This document shows positions 1 through 8,958 of a DNA stretch of 37,856 nt, piece after piece. A program made the position numbers and the translations under genes. Within the stretch, counting starts at the first letter, position 1; each line of letters begins with the position of its first letter. This DNA comes from Armatimonadaceae bacterium (GTDB taxonomy: Bacteria; Armatimonadota; Armatimonadia; Armatimonadales; Armatimonadaceae), in the NCBI GenBank assembly GCA_030446525.1, contig JAUJNC010000050.1, positions 1 through 37,856 on the forward strand, written 5' to 3'. The notes beneath the pieces were generated by a model. The model did no database searches. It was not told where the DNA came from and worked only from the letters and a program-made list of their open reading frames with translations.

Positions 1-837
1 ACTTCGGGCGTCAAGCTCAACTCTAACATCCTGCTCGGGTTCTGCCCTTCCGCCGGATGGTACCCGCGCATGGACGACGAGCACGAGTGGTACAAGCGGC
101 AGTGGAAGGGTTGGCGTGAAACGGGGGCGAGCCTCTTCACCCGCACCAACTACTTCCTGGACGGCTACAGCATGCCGTTTATCTTCGCGCGCCAGTTCGC
201 CGACGACTTCCAATATGCGGTGCGTAATGGCATGGTGGCGACCGACTTCGACTCGCTCACGGGGCAGTGGGGCACTCAGGGGCCCAACCTCTACCTGCTC
301 CTGCGCCTGCACGCCCGGCCGGATACCCCTGCGGACATTCTGCTGGCCGAGTACTACTCCGCGTTCGGTCCCGCTGCTTCTCAAGTGGAGGAGTACTTCG
401 ACTACTGGGAGCGGTACACCATGGAGAACCGCCCGCTGATATTCAAGGCGTTCGAAGACCGTGTTGCCATCCGCTGGCGGACCTGGGCCAAGGCGGCGCA
501 CCGGGTGTTCCCGCAAGAGTGCTTCGCGCCGGCCGAGGCGATCCTGGCGAAGGCGGCTGTTGCGGCTGCGGGTGACCGGGAAGCGGCGGCTCGGGTGGCA
601 TTCCTCCAGAAGGGGCTGACGCACGCCAAGCTCAGCTCACGTGTCGCCGGCCTGCTGACGCTGGCCGATCCGCAGTCCACGCCCGAGCGGGGCAAGAAGG
701 CGCTGGAGGAGTTGCTGGTGTTCCGCCGGGCACACGAGCGGGAGTGGATCGGCAACTTCAACCACAACGCGTGGGTGGAGGACCTGAGCTGGAAGCTCTC
801 CAACGAGACCAAGCAGGAACCGGAGCTTTACCCATGA
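1..837 (+). CDS. DUF4838-like carbohydrate-associated protein, 3' part
   Basis: The frame is open from the first base of the window (it enters with TSGVKLNSN...), so the gene starts upstream and only about 278 C-terminal residues are visible; the ATG at 70 is internal. Aromatic-rich segments such as WKGWRETGASLF, TNYFLDGYSMPFIFARQF and EEYFDYWERYT resemble DUF4838 proteins, which occur with glycoside-hydrolase-like domains in polysaccharide-utilisation clusters. It ends in an ATGA overlap with the pectate lyase gene, so the two are probably translationally coupled and act on the same plant-type polysaccharide. No catalytic residues can be assigned from this part. The family is recalled by pattern only; a related glycosidase family is possible. 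Confidence 0.6.
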   Translation, partial: TSGVKLNSNILLGFCPSAGWYPRMDDEHEWYKRQWKGWRETGASLFTRTNYFLDGYSMPFIFARQFADDFQYAVRNGMVATDFDSLTGQWGTQGPNLYLLLRLHARPDTPADILLAEYYSAFGPAASQVEEYFDYWERYTMENRPLIFKAFEDRVAIRWRTWAKAAHRVFPQECFAPAEAILAKAAVAAAGDREAAARVAFLQKGLTHAKLSSRVAGLLTLADPQSTPERGKKALEELLVFRRAHEREWIGNFNHNAWVEDLSWKLSNETKQEPELYP

Positions 838-2285
838 CGCGTCATCGATCCGCCATTATTGCGCTGGGGCTGCTCGCCCTGGTGGTCCTGCCCGCCGCGT
901 GCGGGCGCGGCGCCGAAGCCGCGATGGGCGCCAGCCTGCGGGAGCAAGCCGCTGCGGGGCTGAAAAAGGCCGCCACGTTCTACCGGACGAAGGTTGCTTC
1001 CCATGGCGGCTACATCTACTACTACAGTGTGGACCTGCAGCAGCGCTGGGGCGAGGGCGTGGCCAGCTCCGACCAGATCTTCGTGCAGCCGCCCGGCACC
1101 CCGGCCGTCGGGATGGCTTACCTGAAGGCGTATGAAGCCACCGGGGAGCCGTATTATCTTGACGCCGCCAGGGACGCCGCCAAGGCGCTGATCTACGGCC
1201 AGCTCCAGTCGGGCGGCTGGACCCAGACCATCGACTTTGACCCCAAAGGCAGCAAGGTCGCCCTGTACCGCAACGGCAAAGGCAAGGGACGCAACCACTC
1301 CTCCCTGGATGACAACCAGTCCCAGTCGGCGATCCTGTTCCTGGCCCGCCTGGACAAGAAGCTGGCCTTCAAGGACCGGGCCGTCCATGAGGCGGCGCAG
1401 GTCGCGCTGGACGCGTTGCTCAAGGCGCAGTTCCCCAACGGTGCGTTCCCGCAAGGGTGGAGCGGGCCGGTCGCACCCCATCCCGTGATAAAGGCCAGCT
1501 ACCCCCAGGCGTGGCCGCGCGCCTGGCCGAACGAAGACTACTGGGACTATTACACCCTCAACGACGGGCTGCCCGGCTCTGTGTCCGACACGCTCCTGGC
1601 TGCGCTCGAGGCATACCAGGACGAGCGCTACCGCAAGGCGCTGACCCGTCTGGGCGACTTCCTGATCCTGGCGCAGATGCCGGATCCGCAGCCTGCCTGG
1701 GCGCAGCAGTACAATTACGCCATGCACCCGGTCTGGGCGCGCAAGTTCGAGCCGCCAGCGATCTCCGGCCTGGAGTCCGAGAACGCGATCAAGACGCTGA
1801 TGAAGGTTTACCGCCTCACCGGCGATCGCAGGTACCTGGAGCCGATCCCGCGGGCGCTGGCCTATCTGCGCAGATCCCGCCTTTCCGACGGGCAGATGGC
1901 CCGCTATTACGAGATGAAGACCAATCGGCCGCTCTACATGAACCGGAAGAACGGGCAGTACTTCCTGACCTACGACGATACCGACCTGCCTTCGCACTAC
2001 GGCTGGAAACAGAAGACCGAGGTGGACGAGCTTTCAAAGGAGCTGGCGGACCTGCAGAGCGCTACGCCCCGTCCGGCACGCCCTGCTTCTCCCGCGGAGC
2101 TGGAGCCGCAGGTGCGGCAGATCCTGCAGGATCTGGACGAGCAAGGCCGGTGGATCAGCACCTTTGCCGGCGAACGGCTGGTGGGCCAGCCGACGTTCGC
2201 GACGGGCTTCCGCTATATCGGCAGCAGCGTCTTCAACCGGAACGTGGAAGTCCTGAGCGATTACCTGGCCGCCACCCGGTCTTAG
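834..2285 (+). CDS. Pectate lyase, polysaccharide lyase family 10 type
   Basis: A 483-residue protein. I chose the ATG at 834, which overlaps the previous stop (ATGA) and begins a signal peptide (MTRHRS followed by a hydrophobic stretch ending near LPAACGRGAEA), rather than the in-frame extension to 744. The mature part has family 10 pectate lyase features: YGQLQSGGWTQTIDFDP, the SSLDDNQSQSAILFLARL helix, FPNGAFPQGW and YYTLNDGLPGSVSDTLLAAL, with the repeated helical pattern of an alpha/alpha toroid. The family cleaves polygalacturonate by beta-elimination, normally outside the cytoplasm, which fits the signal sequence. The cysteine at the end of the hydrophobic stretch could be a lipidation site, but the lipobox (LPAAC) is imperfect. 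The gene is intact, unlike many in the window. Confidence 0.85.
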   Translation: MTRHRSAIIALGLLALVVLPAACGRGAEAAMGASLREQAAAGLKKAATFYRTKVASHGGYIYYYSVDLQQRWGEGVASSDQIFVQPPGTPAVGMAYLKAYEATGEPYYLDAARDAAKALIYGQLQSGGWTQTIDFDPKGSKVALYRNGKGKGRNHSSLDDNQSQSAILFLARLDKKLAFKDRAVHEAAQVALDALLKAQFPNGAFPQGWSGPVAPHPVIKASYPQAWPRAWPNEDYWDYYTLNDGLPGSVSDTLLAALEAYQDERYRKALTRLGDFLILAQMPDPQPAWAQQYNYAMHPVWARKFEPPAISGLESENAIKTLMKVYRLTGDRRYLEPIPRALAYLRRSRLSDGQMARYYEMKTNRPLYMNRKNGQYFLTYDDTDLPSHYGWKQKTEVDELSKELADLQSATPRPARPASPAELEPQVRQILQDLDEQGRWISTFAGERLVGQPTFATGFRYIGSSVFNRNVEVLSDYLAATRS

Positions 2286-2626
2286 GCGTGCTGGATGGGC
2301 ACGAGGCTGGTTTCCTATACCGGCACAGCGCTCTTATCGGGCTCCTGGTCGCGGTGGTGGGTCTCAAAGCGGGTGTGTCTGCCAAGGTAACGGCCGCCGG
2401 CAAACTGGGTCTGGCCCTTTCCGCCGCCTCGTTGTCGTCGTTGACTATGAGAAAATATCCGCGTCCAAGAGGCGGTTCAAGGTGAGATTGAATCATTTCC
2501 GGGCAACTTCAATATCAAAGATGCAGGACCGCTCGACGTGGGCCACCTAATTTCGCCATTTGTGCAGTTCGTACTCCGCTGGACGGTAGCCGTTATCGGG
2601 CAGGTATTTGGCCCCGAACAAACATA
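2286..2626 (+). other. Intergenic stretch without recognisable gene
   Basis: The 341 bases between the pectate lyase stop and the left end of the IS1182 element hold no ORF I can support. A plus-strand frame encodes a short hydrophobic run (HSALIGLLVAVVGLKAGVSA) but has no convincing start and is the tail of an out-of-frame ORF. I see no clear terminator. Confidence 0.5.
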
Positions 2627-2645
2627 GACCCTGTTGCCGAATTCT
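2627..2645 (+). repeat. Left terminal inverted repeat of IS1182 element
   Basis: GACCCTGTTGCCGAATTCT, an exact reverse-complement match to 6641-6659. It lies 55 bp before the transposase start. Confidence 0.85.
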
Positions 2646-4198
2646 TGAGGCGTCCCGGCGGGAAGTAAAATTCTCAGCAGAACTCTCTGGAACACGCCCA
2701 TGTCCCTGAAGCCACAGGCCCTTGCCGAGATCTCTGAAGAGACCGCTCACGTTGCCCGTGCCACCTTTCGCAAGGGCAACCTGTACATGAATGCGCGACA
2801 CCTTCGGCACCTTCTTTGACGACGAGCCGTTCGCCGATCTGTTCCCTTCGCGCGGTCAGCCTGCGGAAACCCCATGGCAGCTGGCTCTGGTGACGATCTT
2901 CCCGTTCGTTGAGGATCTCTCTGACCGTCAGGCTGCCGGTGCCGTGCGCAGCCGCCTGGACTGGAAATACGCTCTGTCACTGGAGCTCACCGATCCCGGC
3001 TTTGACGTCTCGGTGCTTTGCCAGTTCCGCCATCGGCTGCTGGAAGGAAAGGCAAAAGAGAAACTACTCCAGGTGCTGCTGGAGACCTTCACCCAGAAAG
3101 GGCTGCTCAAAGCCGTCGGACGGCAACGTACCGACTCAGCGCGGGTGCTGGCGGCGGTGCGCACCCTCAACCGCCTGGAGAAGATTGGGCAAACCCTGGT
3201 TGCTGCCCTAGAAAGTCTGGCCGTTGTCGCTCCAGACTGGCTGGTGAGCGTCACACCGGCAGACTGGTTTCTAAGCTACGCTCGGCGCGTGGAGAACTTC
3301 CGCCTGCCGCGTGAGCAGAAAGAGCGTCAAGCGTGGGCAGCTCAGGTAGGGCACGATGGCTCCGCCCTGCTGGCCGCCGTGGATGCCGCCGAGGAACTGC
3401 CGTATCTGAAGGAAATCCCAGCGGTTCGGACGCTTAGGCAGGTCTGGGCGGAGCAGTTCGGAGCGGGCTCGGACGGCCCGCCGCACTTCAAAGCGGCCAG
3501 TGAGCTGCCGCCGGCTTCGGGACAGCTGGTTTCTGCTTATGACACCGAGGCGCGCTTCGCCACCAAGCGCGAGATCCGCCGGGTCGGCAACAGAGTGCAC
3601 CTGACACAGACGTGTGACGCCGAGGCGCCGCACCTGCTCGTTCATGTGGAGACGACGCCCGCCACGACTCCCGACGAGAACCTGCTGGAGCTGATCCACC
3701 CGAAGCTGACCGGGAAGGGGCTGCTGCCTGGGGAGCATTTAGTAGATGCCGGTTATACCGATGCGGGCGTGCTGGCCAAGAGCCTGAGCGAGTTCGGTGT
3801 CGATGTGATCGGCCCGGTGGAACCCCTCCTGGCAGGCACGCGAGGAAGGCAGCTTCGACAAAAGCCGGTTTGTGGTGGATTGGGGGCGAAAGGTAGTGAC
3901 GTGTCCGGCGGGCAGGAGAGCCTCTGCTGGTACGACGACGTGACCACTTGAAGTATGGCGCGTATCAGGTGCGCTTTTCCAAGGCCGATTGCTTCTCGTG
4001 TTCTTTGCGCGCAATGTACGCAGGCTACGAAAGGACCGCGGCAGATGATGTTACCCCAGCGCGAGGAATAGGAAGCGCTGCAGCGTGGCCGGGAGCGGCA
4101 GGAGCCGGCGGCTTTTCAGCCAGTGTATCGTCTGCGCGCCGGTGTGGAAGCGGCGCACGGGCAGGCGGTGCAGCGTTGTGGTCTGCGGCAGTGTCGGT

Positions 4199-4206
4199 AA
4201 TTAGGT
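4199..4206. repeat. Target-site duplication of copy B, left (pairs with 6490-6497)
   Basis: AATTAGGT at 4199-4206 is repeated exactly at 6490-6497, directly outside the two ends of copy B. Deleting one copy plus the insert rejoins the IS1182 transposase coding sequence. Confidence 0.9.
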
Positions 4207-4219
4207 GAGGCTTGGTCAT

Positions 4220-4227
4220 AAATAGTT
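4220..4227. repeat. Target-site duplication of copy A, left (pairs with 5386-5393)
   Basis: AAATAGTT at 4220-4227 is repeated exactly at 5386-5393, flanking copy A. Collapsing it restores a continuous left end for copy B. Confidence 0.9.
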
Positions 4228-5385
4228 GAGGCCTGGTCATAAATCTTATTGCAAGTTGTTGAAAGCACTTCGCCAGTCATCTTGGTGAATACACGCCAAA
4301 ACGGGAACGCCGCGCCAGAGCATTGCCCAGGCGCGGCGGCCATACCATGAAGTTGCCACACATCCACGATCGGAGGCAACTCTATGGTACCGCAGCAAAA
4401 GCCTGCTGGTCCTGCTGGTCCGGCTCGTTGAAGCCATGCCCATGCCCGCCGCGCCCCAACAGCGCGCACGCGGTCGGCCCAAGACCTACACGGATCGCTT
4501 GTTCCTCAAGGCGCTGGTGGTCATGATCGTGCGACGGCTGCACAAAGTGCACGAACTCTTGTCGGTGCTGGAGCAGCCCACCACCGAGATGCAGACGCTG
4601 CGCGCCCTCCTCATCGAGGGCGGGCGCTATCCGACCCGCAGAACCTTCGAGCGGCGCTTGGCTGCCCTGCCCCAGACGCTGCCGGCGCAGATCGGCTGTC
4701 TGGGAAGGGCTGGTGGCGCTGATACAGCCCTGGGCCACCTGCGGGCGGGCGGTGGCGATGGACAGCACGTCGCTTGGCGCCAGGGACGGGGCTGTCTGGC
4801 ACAAGAAGGACAAGAGGCGGGTAAAGTGCCTCACAGTCGCATTGATACGGAAGCGGGCTGGACCAAGAGCGGTTGGCACGGGTGGGTCTATGGCTGGAAG
4901 CTGCATCTGGCCTCGGTGGTGGCCGATGTCTGGATCCCACTGGCGCGCAACTGGACGCCCGCCGACACGATCGACGACGGCCAGACGGCACGGGAGTTGT
5001 TGCCCGAAGTGCCTGTGCAGACGCGTTTTGTGCTGGGCGATCAGCATTACAACCGCGAGGAGTTGCGGGCCGATTGCCATCTGCGTGGCTGCGAGTTGGT
5101 GACGAGTCGTCCAGGCAAGTACCCGCACACCGACATCGGCGTGGAGGTGCGTCGCGTTTTTCACAAGCTGCGCTCGCTTTCGATGGAGAACTTCAACGAG
5201 CATTTCGCGGCATCTTCGAGGCGCACGGGTCAGTGCCCACCAAGGCCGGAAAGCCACGGCCCGCTTCGCGCTGGGCGCGGTGCTGGTGTATCAGTTGGCC
5301 CTCTGGTATCGCTTCGAACATGATCTGGAGCTAAATGTTGGCCTCGGCCCGTTTCTGAGGGCCGCATGATTTATGACCAGGCCTC
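4228..5385 (+). mobile_element. IS copy A, inserted inside copy B
   Basis: It is 1158 bp, with terminal repeats GAGGCCTGGTCATAAAT (from 4228) and ATTTATGACCAGGCCTC (to 5385), a perfect 17-bp inverted pair. It is flanked by the 8-bp duplication AAATAGTT, which is part of copy B. Copies A and B are related but clearly diverged in sequence, so A is not a recent daughter of B; another family member inserted into it. Confidence 0.9.
4384..5369 (+). pseudogene. Transposase of IS copy A (frameshifted)
   Basis: About 328 residues when frameshifts near 4400, 4710, 4820 and 5210 are repaired. The N-terminus is MVPQ followed by RGRPKTYTDRLFLKAL and HKVHELLSVLEQPTTEMQTL. The catalytic region has VAMDSTSL (first Asp), HSRIDTEAGWTKSGWHGWVYGWKLH, and FVLGDQHYN (second Asp), then LNVGL near the stop at 5367-5369. 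These match DDE_Tnp_1-type transposases. It reads from a start codon enclosed in a hairpin shared by all three copies. The shifts lie in short base runs, so loss of function is not proven. Confidence 0.75.
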
Positions 5386-5471
5386 AAATAGTTGACGCCG
5401 CGCCAGCGGGTTTGCCGCGGCGCGGCAGACCTGCACATGAAGTTGCGACACTCACGAACGGAGGCAACTTC

Positions 5472-6470
5472 ATGGTACCGCAGGAGGGGCTTCAGGACGC
5501 TCTTCTTGTCCTGCTGCTTCGACTCGTCGATAGAATGCCGATGCCGCAGACGCCCAATAAGCGTGGGCGCGGTCGGCCCAAGACCTATACCGACCGCCTG
5601 TTCCTCAAGGCGCTGGTGATCATGATCGTGCGAAGGCTGCACAAAGTCCATGAACTTCTGGCCGTGCTGGAGCAGCCGACAAGGGAAATGCAGAGCCTGC
5701 GCGCTCTGCTCATCGAGAACGGGCGCTACCTGACGCGGCGCACCTTCGAGCGACGCCTGGCTGCTGTGCCCAGTCGCTGCCAGCGCAGATCGGGTGTTTG
5801 GGACGGCATCTCGTGGCGCTGATTCAGCCGTGGAAAACCTGCGGACGTGCGGTGGCGATGGACAGCACGCTCTTGCAGGGCCAAAGACGGTGCGCTCTGG
5901 CATAAGAAGGACAAGGAAGCCGGCAAGGTGCCGCACACCCGCATTGACACCGAGGCGGGCTGGACCAAGAGCGGCTGGCACGGATGGATTACGGCTGGAA
6001 GCTGCACCTGGCTTGCGTGGTAGCTCAAGTCTGGATTCCGGTGGCGGCACAACTGACGCCCGCCGATACCGATGATGGGCATGTCGGGCAACAGATGCTG
6101 GCCGAGGCGCCTCTTGAAGTGCGCTTTGTGCTGGGCGATCAGCACTATAATCGCGACGAGTTGCGCTCCGACTGTCACCTGCGCGGCTGTGAATTGGTGA
6201 CGCCGCGTGGGGCAAGTACCCGCACACCGACCGCAGCGGCGTGGAGGTGCGGCGCATCTTTCATAAAGCTGCGCTCTGTGGCGATGGAGAACTTGAACGA
6301 GCATTTCAAGGGCATCTTTGACGGGCATGGGCCGGTGCCCACCAAGGGCAGGAAAGCCACGGCGCGCTTTGCGCTGGGGGCGGTGCTGGTGTATGGTGGC
6401 GCTCTGGTATCGTTTCGAACACGAGCTTGACCTTAACGTCGGGCTCAAGCACTTTCTGAAGGCGGCCTGA
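5472..6470 (+). pseudogene. Transposase of IS copy B (frameshifted)
   Basis: It starts at ATG 5472 (MVPQEGLQDALLVLLLRLVD) and stops at 6468-6470. The N-terminal 115 residues are in frame up to VLEQPTREMQSLRALLIENG; a C run near 5770 is one base short, and further shifts occur near 5880, 5985 and 6210. The repaired protein keeps AMDST, WTKSGWHGW, KLHLACVV, FVLGDQHYN and MENLNEHFKGIF, the same landmarks as copies A and C. The gene itself is not cut by copy A, which lies upstream of it; A could still have separated it from its promoter. Confidence 0.75.
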
Positions 6471-6640
6471 GCATTTATGACCAGGCCTCAATTAGGTTTG
6501 GTCAGGAAAAGACGCATTTGCGGCATTTGGCGACGGCAGCCGCAGTGAATCTGGTGCGGGTTTGGGACTGGCTATGCGAGCGGAAGCCGGCGAAAACCCG
6601 CGTTTCCCGATTCGCTCGATTGGCTCCGGCATAAGGTCAC

Positions 6641-6659
6641 AGAATTCGGCAACAGGGTC
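6641..6659 (-). repeat. Right terminal inverted repeat of IS1182 element
   Basis: Exact reverse complement of 2627-2645, located 6 bp after the transposase stop. Confidence 0.85.
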
Positions 6660-6737
6660 AACATGATAGCAGGGGTTATCCGGTCCCTTTAGAATCGCAC
6701 CGCTACCTGGCTTCCGACGGCGCGCGCGGTTCAGGCG

Positions 6738-6771
6738 CGAGCGCCTCCACAAGGGTTTGTGGAGGCGCTCG
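6738..6771 (-). terminator. Long perfect hairpin downstream of prepilin-like gene
   Basis: A 15-bp perfect stem (CGAGCGCCTCCACAA with its complement) and a 4-base loop lie 24 bp beyond the minus-strand stop at 6795. There is no T run after it on either strand, so termination is inferred from position and strength only. Confidence 0.55.
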
Positions 6772-6794
6772 CCCCCATGTGGAGCAGCGATCTC

Positions 6795-7675
6795 TTAGTC
6801 GTTTAGTCGTTCTCGTCGAGCGTCCACATCGCGCAGGGCGAACCACGTCGCCGTAGCAGTTGAACCCGGCAGCGTTGCGGAAGGACGTGCTATACGTCTT
6901 ACCCGGCGTCGCGGCGGTCTGCGCGGGGCGGAACCACTTGGCATGCCCGTCGGCAAAGGCGTAGTTCCAGCCTCCGAGTGACTCGGCTTGGCGCCGGCAG
7001 CCGGGGGGCTCGCGCCGGCCGGAGGCATTTGCTGGTCGTTGGGGCTGCCCACACGGAACCCCGTGTTGTTGCCAATGCGGTTGTTGTTCAGCGGGGCCTC
7101 CGCCACCAGGATAGTGCCGGCAGGCGCGGGGAACTGCGCCAAGGTGCGCCCTTCGGTGATATAGAACGACCCGATGTAGGTTTCTGCCTTCCAGGCGAAG
7201 TCCGCCTCGGCGATGGCGGACATGGGATCGCGTAGGAGCGTTTGCCCGAGGCCGTGGTCGTGCGCGCAGTCCCGTCGCTGGGGCACACGAGATAGGCGTT
7301 GTTCCCTTGCCCGTAGACGACCGCTCCCGACTTCTGCACGTAGGGCCCGATGTAGTGATCCCCAGGTCCACGCATCGGAGCCGAAGTAGTAGCGACCAGG
7401 CGGGAAGGTCTCATCGTGGTCCTGGGCGTACATCATCATGCCGGTGCCGATCTGCTTCATGTTGGACAGGCAGGCGGTCTGGCGTGCCTTCTCCCGCGCT
7501 TGGGCGAAGACGGGAAAGAGGATAGCGGCGAGGATAGCTATGATGGCTATCACGACGAGCAAATTGATCAAGGTAAAAGCGAAGCTTTTACACGGGGTGA
7601 ACGCGCCCTGCGCGTTCGTGAACGCTGCGATGGGGATTGCGGCCCCCGACGACGTGCTTGGGATACGGTTTTCAT
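6795..7675 (-). pseudogene. Type IV prepilin-like secreted protein, Armatimonadota style (frameshifted)
   Basis: The start is ATG 7675, with AGAAAGG about 7 bases upstream. An Arg/Ser-rich leader ([17 protein letters not shown]) precedes the prepilin helix, which is reached after adding one A to an AAAA run near 7592: [20 protein letters not shown], then [34 protein letters not shown]. Further shifts separate [56 protein letters not shown] and [15 protein letters not shown]. The DGHAKWF motif is typical of the DUF1559/prepilin-like C-terminus. The protein should be membrane-anchored by its N-terminal helix and exported. At least four shifts are needed, so it is either decayed or badly sequenced. 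The normally conserved Glu5 reads as Asn (TLIN). Confidence 0.75.
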
Positions 7676-7724
7676 AATCTGACCTTTCTTCCAGGGAAGG
7701 ATGCCCGGCCTCTGGCCGGTGGAT

Positions 7725-8794
7725 TCACGATGGGGCGGATGGCGCCGCCGCGGCGGATGGCGCCGCCGCTGTGGAGGGCGCGCGATCAGTTCCGGTTCGA
7801 TGGTATGGGCCCAGCCTGACGGACGCATCCCGGCGTCCCTCGATGCTTTCGATCAGCAGCCGCGCCGCCTGTCGGCCCATCTCATAGAGCGGCTGGCGGA
7901 TGGTCGTCAATTTGGGCACCGTGAGCGAGGCCACCAGAACATCGTCGAAGCCGATGACCGACAACTGCTCCGGCACCGCGATGCCCCGCCGAGCGGGCAG
8001 CCTCCAGGACCTCGGCCGCCAGATCGTCGTTGGCGGCAAAGACTCGTGGGCCGCTGCGGCAGGCACAACAGGTCCCTTAAGATCCCCACGTTGCTGCCGC
8101 TCTCACCCGGAAGGAGATCGGCCAGCACGTAGGCGTCGGGCACCGGCAGGCTCATGCCGGGCCATCCACGCCCGGTAGGCGTCGTGTCGCTCGCGCATGC
8201 TGTAGCGGTCCCGCCCATATCCGGCGTAGGCGATGCGCGCGTGGCCCAGCCCCCGCAGATGCTCCATCGCGAGCGCCACCGCCTTGCGGTTATCGATGCT
8301 CACGTAGGGAACCTCGGCCATATCGGTAGCGGAAGACACCAGGGCCACCGGCAAGCCCAGCGCGACCAGGCCGGGTACCACGTCCGAGTGTTCCTGCGGC
8401 GCGACGATCCGTCGGCGCGCCGGTCGGCGAGGTGGCCGAGGAGGCCGCGGCGCTGTGCCAGCGCTGGGTGTAGAGCAGGATGTGATATCCGGCCGTTGCC
8501 GCGCCGTCCACGACGCCGTCGAGCACGGCCACCGAGTACAAATCGTGAATAGTGCGCGATCCCGCCCAGTTGAACAGCACGCCCAGGGTGTTTGTTCTCT
8601 GGCGCTTGAGCCCGCGCGCCAGAGCGTTGGGGGTGTATTTGAGTTCGGCGGCAGCATCCAGGATACGGCGGCGGGTCGCATCGGCAACGCGCGTGTTGGA
8701 GCGCGCTCCGTTGAGCACCACGGAGACCGCCATCGGGCTGGTGTCCGCGCGCCGCGCGATGTCGCTGAGTAGTGATTCTGCCGCTGCCTGCCAT
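7725..8794 (-). pseudogene. LacI-family transcriptional regulator (frameshifted)
   Basis: A LacI/GalR repressor of about 350 residues. The N-terminal HTH is clear: LSDIARRADTSPMAVSVVLNGARSNT, then TRRRILDAAAELKYTPNALA (hinge helix) and LGVLFNW. The sugar-binding domain follows with shifts near 8400, 8150 and 8010: VPYVSIDNRKAVALAMEHL, HARIAYAGYGRDRYSMRER, AVPEQLSVIGFDDVLVA, LTTIRQPLYEMGRQAARLL. ATG 8794, five bases after GTGAGG, is the likely start if one base is restored near 8770; otherwise GTG 8805 is in frame. It probably senses a sugar and controls itself through the two operators just upstream, and perhaps the pectate lyase genes. The tail is an Ala/Pro/Ser repeat. Confidence 0.75.
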
Positions 8795-8809
8795 CGCTGC
8801 CTCACACCG

Positions 8810-8829
8810 ATGACCTAATGTTAGGTCAT
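8810..8829. promoter_or_regulatory. Palindromic operator O1 upstream of lacI-type gene
   Basis: The arms ATGACCTAA and TTAGGTCAT are perfect inverted 9-mers around a TG centre. It overlaps the likely start region of the divergent-facing minus-strand regulator, as expected for autoregulation by a LacI-family protein. Confidence 0.7.
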
Positions 8830-8853
8830 TTAGGTCTTGCTTCCATCACTATC

Positions 8854-8869
8854 GACCTATCGTTAGGTC
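8854..8869. promoter_or_regulatory. Palindromic operator O2 upstream of lacI-type gene
   Basis: GACCTAT-CG-TTAGGTC repeats the O1 pattern with one mismatch and a CG centre. Its centre is 42 bp from that of O1, about four helical turns. A further half-site TAGGTC lies at 8831-8836. Confidence 0.65.
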
Positions 8870-8958
8870 AATGATGCTGCATTGTAACCCATGAACGGGG
8901 AGATGTCAAGGGCAGCCGCGAACGTCGTCATTTCTCAGTGAAAATATCCGCATTAACT

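Larger units (their letters stand above)
4207..6489 (+). mobile_element. IS copy B (DDE transposase IS with 8-bp target duplication), host of copy A
   Basis: The left end is GAGGCTTGGTCATAAATA at 4207; the right end is TTTATGACCAGGCCTC finishing at 6489, giving terminal repeats of about 17 bp with one mismatch. AATTAGGT is duplicated on both sides. Copy A sits 21 bp inside its left end, so B without A is 1117 bp (4207-4227 plus 5394-6489). One transposase gene on the plus strand. The exact IS family is not certain; DDE_Tnp_1-type (IS4/IS5-like) transposases fit best. Confidence 0.85.
2700..6634 (+). pseudogene. IS1182-family transposase, split by nested insertion
   Basis: The reading frame starts MSLKPQALAEISEETAHVARATF (ATG 2700), shifts one base near 2788, and continues as RDTFGTFFDDEPFADLFPSRGQPA, SDRQAAGAVRSRLDWKYAL and RQRTDSARVLAAVRTLNRLE, typical of IS1182 transposases with a DDE core. 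A second shift near 3840 leads through SFDKSRFVVDW, CPAG and RAGVEAAHGQAVQRCGLR, reaching 4198. The protein resumes after the insertion at about 6495 with GQEKTHLRHLATAAAVNLV and stops at 6634. The gene was therefore complete before copy B inserted. Small shifts may be sequencing errors, but the 2.3-kb interruption is real inactivation. Confidence 0.85.
2627..6659 (+). mobile_element. IS1182-family insertion sequence, interrupted by two nested ISs
   Basis: The boundaries come from a perfect 19-bp inverted repeat, GACCCTGTTGCCGAATTCT at 2627-2645 and its reverse complement at 6641-6659. Removing the internal insertions (copies A and B) leaves an element of about 1.7 kb carrying one transposase gene. 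The 5-mer AACAT flanks both sides (2621-2625 and 6660-6664), but it is one base out of register with the repeat on the left, so it is only a candidate target duplication. Confidence 0.85.
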
